This document shows positions 1 through 12,300 of a DNA stretch of 64,000 nt, one piece after another. The position numbers were made by a program, and so were the translations under genes. The stretch's first letter is position 1, and each line of letters opens with the position of its first letter. Source of the DNA: Lonicera japonica (Eukaryota > Streptophyta > Magnoliopsida > Dipsacales > Caprifoliaceae). The stretch covers positions 124,001-188,000 of the forward strand of contig CM038463.1 in assembly GCA_021464415.1 (NCBI GenBank), in the 5' to 3' direction. The notes under the pieces were generated by a model. It was not told the origin of the DNA. It worked only from the letters and a program-made list of their open reading frames with translations, and ran no database searches.

Positions 1-237
1 ACGCATTTGATTGAATCATCAAGAAAAGGCGATACAAGAGGCCACTACGGGGAACCAGAAGTCCACCAAAAGAGGGCTCTAGAAAAGAAAACAAAAAATA
101 AAACACAAAAACAGTAAAACAGAATGAGCTACAAAAGTAAAGAGACATCAAGTGATGACAGCAGCCCAATTGCTAGCCAGAGCTGACAAGGAAAATCATG
201 AAAAGCCGATGAAGATTTAGCCCACAACGAGGCTAAT
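1..237 (-). mobile_element. 3' end of an L1-type LINE, left of the copia insertion
   Basis: Read on the minus strand, this resembles the last codons of plant L1 ORF2 (a SLWA-type segment followed by a QLWLAIG-like stretch in place of the usual GNWxAxIL) and then a T-rich 3' UTR with the 'TGGTGGACTTCTGGTTC' phrase also seen in other LINE 3' ends of this window. The rest of the same element continues at 5345 after the copia insertion. The poly(A) tail lies left of the window. Confidence 0.7.
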
Positions 238-242
238 AATAC

Positions 243-419
243 TATAGAATTTAGAGAGAACTATTATTCTTATTCCATAATCATAAACAAAGAGAACAAC
301 GTACCTTATATAGGAAATAAACACAACTCCTAATCAACCTAAAGTTCCTATCAAGGTGGGATTCTACCCACAAATAAATAACATAAATAACTAAAATAAA
401 TAATACTGAATTATCAATA
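243..419 (-). repeat. 3' LTR of the copia element
   Basis: A 177-bp LTR, near-identical to 5167-5344. On the minus strand it begins TATTGATAATTC and ends AATTCTATA, so it lacks canonical TG...CA ends. The boundaries are fixed by the AATAC target duplication directly outside each LTR. Confidence 0.9.
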
Positions 420-434
420 CTTCCCCTCAAGTTG
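420..434 (-). other. Polypurine tract of the copia element
   Basis: Directly inside the 3' LTR the minus strand reads CTTGAGGGGAAG, the usual purine-rich primer for plus-strand DNA synthesis in copia elements. Confidence 0.7.
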
Positions 435-2805
435 GTGCTAAGATATTCGTCATGCCCAACTTGCTCACTTGAAATTCGAACGGTTGCCTTAACAGGCCAT
501 TGGTCAAAATATCTGCAACTTGTTGATTAGACGGAACAAAGGGAGTACATATAATTCCACCTTCTAGTTTCTCTTTGATGAAGTGCCTATCAATCTCAAC
601 TTGTTTTGTCCTATCATGTAAGACCGGATTGTGGGCAATACTGATAGCAGCCTTGTTATCGCAGTATAGCTTCATCGGAAGACTTATTGGCCGTTTAAGT
701 TCCTCTAAGACCCTTTGTAGCCAAAGGACCTCACATACTCCTTGAGCCATTGATCTAAACTCAGCTTTTGCACTGCTTCTAGCGACAACATTTTGCTTCT
801 TGCTTCTCCATGTAACCAAGTTGCCCCAAAGAAACGTACAGTAACTAGACGTGGACCGTCTATCAGTAACCGAGCCAGCCCAATCAGCATCGGTATACAC
901 CTCTATCCCTCTTTTATCGTTCTTCCTGAAGAACAGACCTTTCCCTGGGGAGCCTTTGAGGTAACGAAGAACACGATACACAGCCTCTAGATGCTCTTCA
1001 CATGGTGAGTGCATGAAGTGACTAACCATGCTCACAGCGAAAGCAATGTCAGGGCGCGTATGAGACAAGTAGATTAGTTTCCCAACTAACCTTTGGTATC
1101 TCCCTGTTTCGACTGGAACACCATCTTTAACATCTCCTAGCTTGGTACCTAGTTCTATGGGAGTATCCGATGGCTTACACCCACTCATCCCAGTTTCTGA
1201 CAGCAAATCCAAAATATATTTCCGTTGTGATACGACAATACCACTTTTTGAACGGGCCACTTCCATTCCAAAGAAGTATCGTAGGTCACCAAGATCCTTA
1301 ATCTCAAATTCTCTAGCAATATTTTGCTTCAGTCGATTCATTTCTTCAACATCATCCCCTGTCAAAATCATATCATCCACATAAACAATGAGAACAGAAA
1401 GTTCGTTTCTTCTGGACGTCTTTGTGAAGAGAGTATGATCAGACTGCCCTTGATTATATCCTTGGCCCTTGAGGAACTTCGTTAACCTTTCGAACCACGC
1501 CCTAGGGGATTGTTTGAGGCCATACAAAGACTTCTTTAGCTTGCAAATTTTTGACCCAAATTCCTTAGTAAAACCAGGTGGAGGTTCCATATAGACTTCC
1601 TCTTCTAGGTTTTCATTCAAGAAGGCATTCTTCACATCTAACTGATTCAGAGGCCAGTCCAAGTTAGTTGCAACTGATAAGAGAACTCGAACTGTATTTA
1701 ATTTTGCCACGGGAGAAAATGTTTCGGAGTAGTCGACTCCATACGTTTGAGTGAAGCCTTTAGCCACCAGACGAGCCTTGTACCGTTCCACTGACCCATC
1801 TGAGTTATACTTCACAGTGAATACCCATTTACAACCAACAACTATCTTTCCTTCTGGAAGCTTTACTTTCTCCCAAGTAGCATTCTTCTCCAGCGCTCTC
1901 ATCTCCTCATACACCGCTTCTCTCAACTCCAGAACATTTAGAGCATCCTGAACATTATTAGGAATAACCACATTCGACACACGAGAGATAAATGCAGAAT
2001 AGGAAGGTGAGATATTTTTATATGACACAAAGTTCGAAATGGGATATTTGGGAGATTTCGTACACGCTCTGACTCCTTTTCTCAGAGCAATAGGGAGATC
2101 AAGTTGATCAGACTGAGTTGACTCGATATTAGCTTGAGAACTACCTTCAGGTATCTCGGAAGAGTCATCTTGAGTATCATGATCCACCTCCAGGTTGGAT
2201 TCTTGGGGTTGCAGAGGAATGGTTTCTTTCCTTCCTTGTTCTGGATTTTTTCTAGAATAAACAAGACTTTTATACCGTTTTGCACACATCTCTGGTCCAT
2301 CGGTAATCAAATTTTGGAATGACACTAACCCTGGTTGTTCACCATTACCAACACAAGTATCTTCAGTATTTAATTCATTTGTTTTCCCAGATTGTGTGTT
2401 AAAATAATTAGGTACTTGTTCATACAAAACATCAACGACTGAATTATCAAAAACGCAACCACCATCTTCACTCGTGCTCTCCCCCTGAAGATGGGAGTTG
2501 TAATAGGATTGCCTCTCGAAGAAGGTAACATCCATAGAAATGTATAATTTCTTGGAAATCGGATCAAAACATTTATACCCTTTTTGATTTGTAGGATAGC
2601 CTACAAAAATACATTTGTGTGCCTTTGGATCAAGTTTAGAATTTTTGGGGTTATGATTATGAACAAAGGCAACACTTCTAAATATTTTTAAGGGAATATC
2701 CCCTAATAACCGAGTGTTGGGAAATAGATCAGAAAGCAATTTGATAGGGGCTTTAAATTTCAAAGTTCGTGTTGGAAGCCGATTAATAAGGTAAGTAGCA
2801 GTCAA
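427..2805 (-). pseudogene. Copia Pol, C-terminal part: integrase end, reverse transcriptase, RNase H
   Basis: An open frame of about 790 codons without its own natural start. It opens inside integrase (MTATYLINRLP) and continues through the integrase C-terminal region (HKCIFVGYP), a long acidic linker, the RT domain (VGCKWVFTVK, LDVKNAFLN, SLYGLKQSPRAW, catalytic YVDDMILTG) and the RNase H-like C-terminus (YTDADWAGS, SSAKAEFRSMA, ADILTNG). It was once continuous with the gag-protease-integrase frame at 3000-4508. The two are now separated by a frameshift in 2806-2999, which contains an A7 run and early stops. RT and RNase H motifs look intact, so the break may be recent. Confidence 0.88.
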
Positions 2806-2999
2806 AATAGCATCTCCCCAAAGGTATTTTGGAACTTTAGTTTGAAAAATTAAAGCACGAGCAACTTCAAGTAGATGTCTATTTTTCCTTTCGGCAACTC
2901 CATTCTGTTGAGGAGTATAATTACAAGAACTTTGATGAATTATCCCATTTTTGACGAAAAAAATCCCCTAACATCTTATTAAAAAATTCCTTCCCATTA

Positions 3000-4508
3000 T
3001 CACTCCGAAAAAATTTGAATTTTGGTTTGAAACTGTGTGTGTATCATGGTGTAAAAGTTTTGAAACACACTCCCAACTTCGGATTTTTCTTTTAAAAGAA
3101 AGACCCAACATACTCTAGTGTGGTCATCAATGAAAGTCACAAACCAACGTTTGCCAGACCAAGTGGGCACTCTAGAGGGACCCCAAACATCACTGTGAAT
3201 CAAGGTGAAAGGTTGTGATTTCTTATATGGTTGAGACGGAAAAACCGTTCGTTGATGTTTTGCTAATTCACAAGATTCACATCGAAATTTAAGCAAATTT
3301 TTATTCATTAATAACTTGGGAAACAAATGCTTTAAATACTGAAAGTTTGGATGTCCTAACCTATAATGCCATAACAAAATCTGACTATCACTAGAAACAT
3401 AAATAGAATTAAAACAAGTTTGTCGGTCTTGCCTTCCAGAGGTAGACCCATTATTGAGGAAGTAAAGACCCCCATCCTGTTTAGCAACCCCAATTGTCTT
3501 CCCTGAATTTGAATCCTGAAATTCACAATGAGAAGACCGAAAGTTAACTTGACAATTGAGATCAAGAGCTAATTTGCTGACAGATATAAGATTATACGAT
3601 ATATTAGGGACATGTAAGACATCTTTAAGAGTGAGAGACGGTGAGACGATTATGGTTCCTTTGCCAGCAACCGCAGCAAAAGAACCATCAGCAATTTTAA
3701 CCTTTTGATTCTCTGCACATGGAGTATATGACGAAAAAAATTCCGAATTACCAGTCATGTGGTCAGTAGCCCCTGAATCTAATATCCAGTTGCTATGGGA
3801 TTTGATGCAGGCAATTGTAGCTGTAAACGTATTACCCGACTGAGCTATGGAACATGAGGAGTCAGAGTTTCCTAAGGAATGATTTTGAACCATTTTACAC
3901 AGATGCTCTATTTGTTCCTTTGTGAATGGAAGTGGTTCTGAGGAAGACTGTTGCTCTGAATCAGCATTGCTAGTTTGAAATGCTCGTGCACCTCCTCTAG
4001 TTTTGTTATCACGCTTCTTCCAAGTTGCTGGTTTACCATAAAGCTTCCAACAACTATCCCTAGTATGACCTGACCACTTACAATGATCACACCACAATCT
4101 CTGCTTTCCTCCCTGCTTATCACTGTCAACGACTTTACCAAGAACTACCATTGCAGAGCCTCCACCATCTGTACAGGGTGCACATTTGTCTTTTAACATC
4201 ACAGACCGTCGAGCCTCTTCTCTTCTTACCTCAGAAAATACCTCTCTGATAGTGGGCAAGGGTATACTGCCTAAAATGCGACCCCAAACTTTGTCTAGAT
4301 CCTTGTTTAGTCCAGCCAAGAAGACCAACACACGAAATCGTTGAACCTTCTTCTTGTGACGGGCACTAGCATTCACATAACCTAATTTTCTTTTGCCGTA
4401 AATAAACAACCTCATTGATTGTGCCCATGCGAGATAGTTTCTTCCGTTCAACTTGTGACTGATATTTGCTACCGGATTCTCACCCATCATAGCAAGTTTA
4501 TAGTTCAT
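3000..4508 (-). pseudogene. Copia Gag-protease-integrase N-terminal part
   Basis: A 502-codon frame. The N-terminus is copia gag-like (NISHKLNGRNYLAWAQSM), but the next stretch jumps early to VQRFRVLVFLAGLN, suggesting an internal deletion within gag. Then come a zinc knuckle (CDHCKWSGHTRDSC), the protease active site (LDSGATDHMTG), the GAG-pre-integrase motif (LLWHYRLGHPNF) with its zinc-binding CESCELAKH, and the integrase core start (IHSDVWGPS, FIDDHTRVCWVF). The frame closes inside integrase at 3000, where the continuation shifts frame. Confidence 0.87.
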
Positions 4509-4670
4509 ATTGCCAGAGGATCAACAACTAAACAAACTCAGGACTAAATAAAACCAAATCTGAACAAGAACACCGCAAGCAATCAAACTAGCCTGTTACA
4601 CTAAATCTGGTGCAACTAACACTAAAACACTAGCCAAACCAACCAATCAGCGGAACAGTACCAAAACACT

Positions 4671-4745
4671 ACCAATTGAACAGTACTTATACCAATTGAA
4701 CAGTACTTATACCAATTGAACAGTATTTATACCAATTGAATAGTA
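4671..4745 (-). repeat. 20-bp tandem repeat in the copia leader
   Basis: About four head-to-tail copies of a 20-bp unit (accaattgaacagtacttat with small changes) lie between the primer site and gag. Most other sequence up to 5166 is untranslated leader, including a GC-rich CACGCGC stretch at 4860-4960. Confidence 0.8.
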
Positions 4746-5154
4746 CCAAACCGGAACAGTACCACAAAATTATGACGAAACAGTACCACAGGACCAAAAC
4801 AGTACCAGAACAAGCAGCGGAACAGTGGGACGATTGAACCTGGAAAATTTGGCAGCCATCGGAGCATTCACGCGCCTCCACGCGCGGCGGAGACTGACGG
4901 CGCGTGAGATCCACGCGCAGAGGGACGGTGGCGCGTGAGGGCGCGTGAGCCGTCGGTTTCCGGCGTGGCTTTCGGGGTTCTGCTCGTCTGGTAATTCCGA
5001 CCACTCCTGCGTGGTTGATTCCGGGAAGTCTCACCTATTACGCACGGCAGTGAGCAAAAACAGTGGCGGCGGCTAAGGTTTTAGGCGTGGGTAGGGTTTT
5101 AATCGGACCTAGGGTTTTAGTTGTACCTAGGCGGCATATGGAGTTCCTAACCTA

Positions 5155-5166
5155 GCTCTGATACCA
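5155..5166 (-). other. Primer binding site of the copia element
   Basis: Minus strand TGGTATCAGAGC abuts the 5' LTR. It is the standard initiator tRNA-Met complementary site of plant copia elements. Confidence 0.92.
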
Positions 5167-5344
5167 TATAGAATTTAGAGAGAACTATTATTCTTATTCC
5201 ATAATCATAAACAAAGAGAACAACGCACCTTATATAGGAAATAAACACAACTCCTAATCAACCTAGAGTTCCTATCAAGGTGGGATTCTACCCACAAATA
5301 AAATAACATAAATAACTAAAATAAATAATACTGAATTATCAATA
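5167..5344 (-). repeat. 5' LTR of the copia element
   Basis: A 178-bp LTR differing from the 3' LTR by very few bases (for example gcacc against gtacc, and one extra A), so insertion was fairly recent. A TATA-like 'CCTATATAAGG' on the minus strand is a plausible core promoter. Confidence 0.9.
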
Positions 5345-5490
5345 AATACCACTCTGCACCAGACTTCATCTTCCTGCCTAACCTTATCTTCAAAAAATCT
5401 GGAGTTTCTTTCTAGCCAAGTGCACCAAGCAATAGCCAAACAACAACATCTCCAAAGAACTATCACCCTCTTCTTGAAGCCTTTAAAGAA
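5345..5490 (-). mobile_element. L1-type LINE fragment, right of the copia insertion
   Basis: The minus strand encodes LWRCCCLAIAWCTWLERNS, the conserved stretch just before the C-terminus of plant L1 ORF2 (compare LWRCCCLALAWGIWHERN in the LINE at 9370). It is the 5' continuation of the fragment at 1-237 and is itself 5'-truncated near 5490. Confidence 0.75.
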
Positions 5491-6019
5491 CTAACCTTTT
5501 AGTTAACATCTTCCTGCCTAACCTTTTAGTTAACATTTATCAGTAAACTTAATATATTTAAGTATTTAACTAGTATAAAATTTTTAACATATATAATTTT
5601 GAAAGTTGACACTCTGGCTCTCATGCCCGCACTACTTATTGGGCACTTGTCATGTACAGGTCAGCGGTTGGGACCCACTCCATTTATTTCTTCAATGGAA
5701 AACAATCTGGCTGCTTTGGTCAGCCTTCTTACATTAGGAGAGATTTCCATTGGCCCAACTGCCTTAAAGGATTTATTTTTGCAGTGGTACAAGGGCGTTT
5801 GTATTGGGTATCAGAATTTTACAGTTATGCCTTACGTGGCACGTTTGCTTCCTTTGAGGATGTCTTCTCCTAATTCTTTAGTTTTTATTTTGGGACCATG
5901 AATTTCCTAGTTTAACAGTACTATATAGTTCTATATATTGTATGGATCCACTTTCCAATTTTAGTATGATATTATTAATAATAGAGAATTTGAGATGTTA
6001 CAAGGTTAATAGGGGCTAT
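5491..6019. other. No gene recognised
   Basis: AT-rich sequence with a short duplicated phrase (CTTCCTGCCTAACCTTTTAGTTAACAT-like, near 5480-5540). Short open frames at 5599-5901 have no recognisable domain. It may be intronic sequence of the paladin-like gene. Confidence 0.4.
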
Positions 6020-6160
6020 AGTGTCCTTTTTTGCTTTCTTTTTTTGTTTTGGTGTGGGCTGTTGGTGGACTTCTCGTTCACTTTCAGTCCTTTTCCTTCT
6101 TGTATTTGTTTCTCTTTAATCTATGTAAGTTTTATTTCTGATCAAAATAATTTTTTTTTT
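6020..6160 (+). mobile_element. LINE 3'-end fragment
   Basis: This reads as the 3' UTR of the LINE family seen at 7688-9062: GTGTGGGCTG, then GGTGGACTTCTCGTTCACTTTCAGTC, then a T-rich stretch ending in TTTCTGATCAAAA and an interrupted A/T tail. No coding sequence remains. Confidence 0.6.
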
Positions 6161-6499
6161 TATTTAGATGTGAAAACAATTAAGGGCCATTGTATATACT
6201 TTGAAGCAGAAGGAGCCATGCCCCGTTCACCCCCACCCACCATCAATGTTTCAGCCCTTCCTTAGCTCTTTTATTTGCATGATGGATGCTTATACGACAA
6301 GCTTCCACAGTTTGGCGTGAATGTAGTTTTAGTTAAATATTTAAGAACTTTTTTTGGAGAATTTTTGTATGAAAATCTTGTTCACGCTTACAGATTCTTA
6401 CTTGAGCAACTCTAAATTTACTAAAAGACGTGTCATGACTCATGACATATCTCATTTCATTACTTTGACGGCTTTCCATTTCTTCATTGATATTAATAG

Positions 6500-6631
6500 G
6501 CTGATTCATTGCATGTCCACGGTGTTGCTATTCCAACTATTGATGGCATTCGAAATGTTCTTGACCACATTGGGGCACAAATGCATGTGAAGCAAACACA
6601 AGTTCTCTGGATTAACCTTCGCGAGGAACCG
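6500..6631 (+). CDS. Paladin-like gene, internal exon (first one seen)
   Basis: The exon starts after AG (6498-6499), ends before GT (6632-6633) and is 44 codons long in one open frame (ADSLHVHGVAIPTIDGIRNV ... VLWINLREEP). 'VHGVAIPT', 'GIRNVL' and 'QVLWINLREEP' are, from memory of the family, characteristic of paladin, a large protein with repeated tyrosine-phosphatase-like domains, conserved in plants and animals. The frame continues exactly into the exon at 19998 (phase 0). Upstream exons are not recognisable in the window. Plant function is poorly known, so only the family call is made. Intron 1 (6632-19997) is inflated by transposons. Confidence 0.8.
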
Positions 6632-6951
6632 GTAACTATTCTTCTCTTGCTTGCAACTATATATTTTAATTGCAGTGTTTGAAAGTTGTATTTGCGGATA
6701 ATGCTTGGTTATTAATGTTGATTCATTTGGAGATGTTTATTCTAGCTGTTGAAGATGAAGAGAATGTGACGCCCTGATTCCATAGGGAGGATAATCACCT
6801 TCGGAACCGATTAATTACGGATGCCGTACGCTGACGGCGGGTTTGAGTGAACCAATATAAACTTTTATGAAAAACCATCTTATAACTTACACATTTAAAA
6901 TCCGGTATGTGTAAAAGACAAACTGGCATTTATAAGAATAATAATCAACAC
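6632..6951. other. Intron 1 start; dispersed-repeat-like sequence
   Basis: Intron sequence of the paladin-like gene. From about 6765 it reads TGTGACGCCCTGATTCC and is followed by GC-richer sequence that looks like part of a dispersed repeat. No ends or coding potential are visible. Confidence 0.4.
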
Positions 6952-7540
6952 TTTTTTTTTTTTTACCAGAAAAGGCCACAGCCCTAAAATTTTATTAAAA
7001 AAATGAAGCCAATTACACCCCCCTCATTCTTCTCGAATTTGCTAAACCACTCCTGTCAATCCTCAAAATGCCCTTCAGTTTATGAGTAATATTACAGCTA
7101 TTGAACCTCAATCTTCTTCCTTCTTTACAATCTATATTAGACAAATAATCAGCTGCCATGTTGTTCTCTCTAAAACTATGCTTAATAGAGTAATTACTTT
7201 GCCTTAACGAAACCAACAATTCTCTAAAAATATAAACAATATTCCAAGGAACAGTACATTTCTTCTGCACAATGTTGGCAAGAACGAGAGAGTCTACCTC
7301 AATATCAACATTAAAGAGTTTCTGCTCCACACAAGCCTGAACACCCTGAAGCAAAGCTTTAGTCTCTGCAAACATGTTGGCTGTGTGGCCATAAAAATCA
7401 GCTAGAGCCCATAAAAGTTTGCCAGTTGTATCTCTCAAGAGACAGCCTCCTCCACTCCTCCCTGGGTTTCCCTTTGAACAGCTGTCTGAATTCAATTTAA
7501 CTCTCCCCACATTTGGTTTAAGCCGTCTGAATTCAAAAGT
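6952..7540 (-). mobile_element. LINE fragment carrying an RNase H domain
   Basis: On the minus strand a 5'-truncated LINE ends in a poly(A) of about 13 (T-run 6952-6964). It retains only the C-terminal RNase H domain (7013-7510): VKLNSDSCSKGNPGRSGGG, MFAETKALLQGV, VDSLVLANIV and FRENNMAADYLSN. These match the first Asp (as NSDS), Glu, Asp and final N..AD pattern of the RNase H fold known in some plant L1 elements. No target duplication was identified. Confidence 0.75.
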
Positions 7541-7687
7541 ATGTCAAGCTGGCCTTGAATGGCTATAGGTGATTTTAGCTCACATTTTTTTTATACAACT
7601 AAAATTAAGAGTTGGAAATAAAATACATCCATGTGGTCTAAAAGAGATACAACTTGACTTTTTAATCTTACGAATACATAGCTCCAT

Positions 7688-9062
7688 ATTTTCTTTTTTG
7701 ATCAGAAACAAAGCTTATATTAATTAAAGAAAATCAATACAAGTAGAAAAAAGACTGAAAGTGAACGAGAAGTCCACCATCAGCCCGCACCAAAACAAGA
7801 ACAGAAAGCAAAAAAGACACAATAGCCCAGCAGACTGCAACTAGCCTAATTACAAGCCTTCTACATATAAACCCTACCTAAAACAAACAAACAGCACAAA
7901 TGACAGTAAACTATACTCCTTCTATAGAACTGCAGCTGACCAATCTCTGGCAATATCTAACAAGGAAAGAGCACCAAAAACTTTCGAAGAATATGCCCAC
8001 AACGAAGCCGTGGCCTTGACCCTTTGCCAAACTTCCTCATTATTAGCCTCCTTGTCATCAAACAATCTGGAATTCCTTTCCCTCCACACGCACCATAAAA
8101 CTGCCATACAACCACTTCTCCACAATGTTTTAGTCTTCTTTTTGTTACCCTTCAAATACCACTTTATTGAGAGGAACCTACACCAAGAATTTGGAAAAGC
8201 TATAATCAAACCTAACTCTGGATATGGATGTTGCACCAAATAAAATGTATAAACAAACAACGAAGTAACAAATGATCAATGCACTCTCCCTCTCTTTTAC
8301 ACAACACACCAAGACGGAGAGATTTGTAAATACGTTCTTCTAAGTTGCAGCAAATTTGCTGTATTAACTTTCTTTATGGCAGCTAACCAAGCCAAAACCT
8401 TAACCTTTGCCGGAATTCCATTCTTCCAAATCATATCGCATGCTTCAAAATTTCCTTCTATGTTGAACTGTGATAGAATTTCAAAGAATGACTTTACAGA
8501 AAATAGCCTAGACTTTTCTTTCTCCCATATTTTGGAATCCCTCCCGAATCTAGATATCTCCAGATTATTAATTAACCCCATCAGCAACATATACTCGTTC
8601 TCTTCCGCTTCCGAAAAATTTCTTTGGAATATAATGTCCCATGTAAATTTGTCATTTGAATCCCAGGATATATTATCAGCTATTAAAGCTCTTGGATTGA
8701 CTGCCACTCTATGTAACCGGGGAAATTGCACTGCCAAGGAAGCCTCTCCCAACCATCTATCTAACCAAAACCGAATATTTGACCCATCTCCTACGTTGAG
8801 TCGAAAATTCCAATCAAACTGATCACTTGGATTTGAGAAAATTATCCACCTTTTCGGTCGTGCCTTTGGGCTCACCCCTGCCTTTGCCCTTCCTCTTTGG
8901 TTTGCTACGCACAATTCCTCTAGAAATTGCCTTCCACGGATTACGAAATGACCCTTTAACCACCGCGTTAGAACTCCAACCATTGTCTAGCACTCCATAT
9001 TTACTTTGATAATGGAATACGAAAAGGCGTTTTGTTCCACCGGAAATCGCCACAACCACTTA
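7688..9062 (-). mobile_element. 5'-truncated L1-type LINE
   Basis: The minus strand runs from RT connection sequence (8823-9059, 8297-8983: WSSNAVVKGSFRNPWKAISRG, FWLDRWLGEASLA, IWKNGIPAKVKVLAWLAA) through the C-terminal block (7922-8260: CVWRERNSRLFDDK, SLWAYSSKVFG, RDWSAAVL) to a 3' UTR with GGTGGACTTCTCG and a weak tail TTTCTGATCAAAAAAG near 7688. The frame is broken into at least three pieces, so it is an inactive copy. The frame change near 8980 and the break between 8260 and 8297 are the visible lesions. Confidence 0.8.
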
Positions 9063-9362
9063 CCCAAAAGTGCCTCATTCCTACATCTACGTAAATAATT
9101 ATACAAATAAGTCTTTATTCTGACACATATAATATCCAATATCAAAATATATAACATTGGCCCTTCTATAGTGAAGGGCTCTCGAATGCGGTCAAGTGAT
9201 ATGAGGTGAAGGGCTCCTGAATGGGAACTATATGTTTTGGTGTATACGAAAATACACTTATAGTAAATAACACAAATGCCATTTATATAAAAGTGAACAC
9301 CTGGTGTATAAACCTGTCAATGCTACCTAATTATGTTGGCAAAAATGTAAAATAGGCACTAT
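9063..9362. other. No gene recognised
   Basis: AT-rich intron sequence with a repeated 'GTGAAGGGCTC' phrase (about 9168 and 9208). No frame, terminal repeats or tail were identified. Confidence 0.35.
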
Positions 9363-9369
9363 ACAATGG

Positions 9370-12300
9370 GAAGAGTTGGCGAGTCTATATGGGTTATGTG
9401 GGGATAATTGGTGTCTTGGAGGGGATTTTAATGTAGTTAGATTTCTTTCGGAAAAGAAAGGGGAGGGGGTTAATAGAATATCGAAAAGCATGAGGGATTT
9501 TGATGCCTTCATTAATGAAATAAATCTGAGAGATCCAAGATTATGCAACGTTGAGTTTACATGGTCAAATGGGAGATCTCACTCTAGATTAGATCGTTTT
9601 CTTTTCACTACAGGGTGGGAGGATTCATATATGTCGGTGAGGCAGGAGGCCCTTATTAGAATTGAATCGGATCATTTTCCATTAGTGCTTGACACTAATC
9701 CTTTCAAATGGGGGCCATCGCCGTTTAGGTTTGAAAATATGTGGTTGACAAATAAGGAGTTTTTAGGAAAATTAAGGAAATGGTGGGAGGATAGTGAGGT
9801 ACATGGGTGGGCAGGTCACAAATTCATCAAAAAATTAGAGCAAGTGAAACATAAGGTTAAGAAGTGGAATATAGAAGTGTTTGGGGATGTGAGAATGCAG
9901 AAAGGTAGAATTTTGGATAGGATTCAAGAAATTGATAAAGAGGAAACAAGAGGAATTCTAGGAGAAGGCTTGATTAGGGAGAGGAGGGAGTTGAGAGAAA
10001 AATTTGGGGATTTAGTTTTGAAAGAGGAAATTTCGTGGAACCAAAAAGCTAAAGTGCGAGGAGTGAGAGAGTGGGATGGCAATTCTAAACTCTTTCATAG
10101 AGTGGTAAATAGTAAGAAAGTGAACAAAATCATTTCTAAACTTGAAAGAGATGATGGTTCCATTGTGGATTTTGAAAATGAAATCGTGAATGAGATTGTA
10201 AACTACTTTAAAAAGTTGTACACCAAGAGAGATAGATGTAGTATGGGCCTTGTAGGAATTGATTGGAACCCAATCGGACTGGAGAGCAAGGGTTGGCTCG
10301 AAAGACCGTTCGAAGAAAATGAGATTAAGGCTGCAATTGATGCATGTGAGGGAGACAAAGCACCTGGCCCAGATAGTTTCACCATTGAGGTTTTCAAAAA
10401 GGGGTGGGAGATTATTAAGGAAGATATTCTTGGGGTCATTAATGAATTTTTTGAAAATGGAATAGTGAATGTGTGCACCAACTCCACATATATTTGTCTA
10501 ATCCCAAAGAAGCTATCTTCTCTCAAACTTAAAGACTATAGACCGATTAGCCTTGTCACAAGTTTATACAAAATCCTGGCTAAAGTCTTGGCATTGAGAT
10601 TGAGAGAGGTAATAGGTGATAAGGTAGGATTATCACAAGGGGCATTTCTTAAAGGACGTCAAATCCTTGATCTTGTATTGATTGCTAATGAAAGTGTAGA
10701 GGAGTACCGGGTCAAGAAGAACGAAGGTGTAGTCTTTAAAATAGATTTTGAAAAAGCATACGATCACGTGGAATGGGATTTCATAGATCATGTGCTTGAA
10801 AATAAGGGCTTTGGGTTTAGATGGAGGAAATGGATTAAGGGCTGCCTTTCCTCTGCTAATTTTTCGGTTATGGTTAATGGTAAACCGAGGGGTATTTTCA
10901 ACGCATCGAGGGGCATTAGGCAAGGTGATCCGCTTTCACCTTTTATTTTTGTCTTAGTAGCAGACGTTCTTAATAGGTTAGTGGTGAAAGCAAGGGAAGT
11001 GGGTATTATTGAGGGTTTCGAGATAGGTAGGGATATAGTTAAACTTTCACACCTACAGTTCGCCGATGATACCATTTTCTTCCTTTCAAAAGATGAAAGA
11101 AAGCTTAAAAATTTGATTGACATTTTGGATATATTTGGGCTAGTTTCGGGGCTTAACATCAATTTATCCAAAAGTGTGTTAGCAGGTATCAATGTGAAGG
11201 AAGTAGATATGATGTCGTTGGCGAGAACGGCGGGTTGTGAATTGGGGTCGTGGCCAATGTCCTATCTTGGGATGCCTCTTGGAGACAACCCTTGTCGAGT
11301 CGAGTTTTGGGGTCCGGTAGTTGAAAAAATTTCAAATAGATTACATGGTTGGTTAAAAGGATGTCTTTCGAGGGGAGGTAGGTTAACTTTGATTCAGTCG
11401 GTCCTTGAAAGCATTCCAATTTATTATCTCTCTCTTTTCAAAATGCCAATTACGGTGTGTAATACTATTGAAAAACTAATGAGGAATTTTTTTTGGGAAG
11501 GATTCGGGGAGGGAACTTGTGATCATTTATTGAATTGGGATTTGGTGTCTAAAAGTAAGGATAAAGGGGGATTGGGCATCGGTAACATTGCTAAGAAAAA
11601 TGAAGCTTTATTAGGGAAATGGCTTTGGAGATTTCCCATTGAACAAAATACATTGTGGTGCTCAATAATTAAAAGTAAGTATGGACTCCATGAAAATGGG
11701 TGGGATGCAAACATGGTTACTAATGGCACTCATAGGAATCCTTGGAAAGCCATTTCTAGTGGCATGGTTAAATTTAAATCATTTATTCAACTTAAAGTGG
11801 GTATGGGTAATTCCATTAGGTTTTGGGAAGATATATGGGTTGGGGATTCTACTCTTGCTTCTCTTTTTCCCCGGTTATATAGAATTTCTCGAAACACAAA
11901 TAGTGTCATAGCATCAATCATTCGTTGGAATTCTATTGATTCTTTCTCATGGGACTTAGAATTTCGCAGAAATTTAAATGATAGGGAAATTGGGGACTTT
12001 TTGGAATTGTTAGATTTGGTTTCTAATTCTCAAGTTTCTAGATTTGAAAGAGATTATAGATTGTGGATGGGGGAAAAGTCGGGTATATTCTCTTGCAAAT
12101 CGTTCTTTCACTTGCTCACCAATTCGCCATTGGATCCTATCTTTGTGCCTCATAATTTTATTTGGAAAGTTGGTATTCATCCGAAGGTGAAAGTTTTTGC
12201 TTGGCTGGCCTCTTGGAAAAGAGTTAATACTTGTGACTTACTCCAAAAAATGAGGCCAAATCTGGTCATTTCTCCTTCTTGGTGTACTCTTTGCAAAAAG

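Larger units (their letters stand above)
243..5344 (-). mobile_element. Ty1/copia LTR retrotransposon, nearly complete
   Basis: A 5.1-kb element on the minus strand with near-identical short LTRs (243-419 and 5167-5344) and a 5-bp target duplication AATAC on both sides (238-242 and 5345-5349). Next to the 5' LTR is the primer site TGGTATCAGAGC, typical for initiator tRNA-Met. A polypurine stretch (TTGAGGGGAAG) precedes the 3' LTR. Gene order gag, protease, integrase, RT, RNase H identifies copia. The coding frame is broken once, in integrase (about 2806-2999), and gag looks internally shortened. The element sits inside an older L1 fragment. Confidence 0.93.

Noticed and set aside
4687..5034. 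Open frame in the copia leader
   Set aside because: It lies between primer site and gag, is composed of a 20-bp tandem repeat and GC-rich simple sequence, and has no recognisable domain.
5599..5901. Open frame upstream of the first paladin exon considered as an earlier exon
   Set aside because: The translated sequence has no resemblance to the family and no convincing splice sites join it to 6500.
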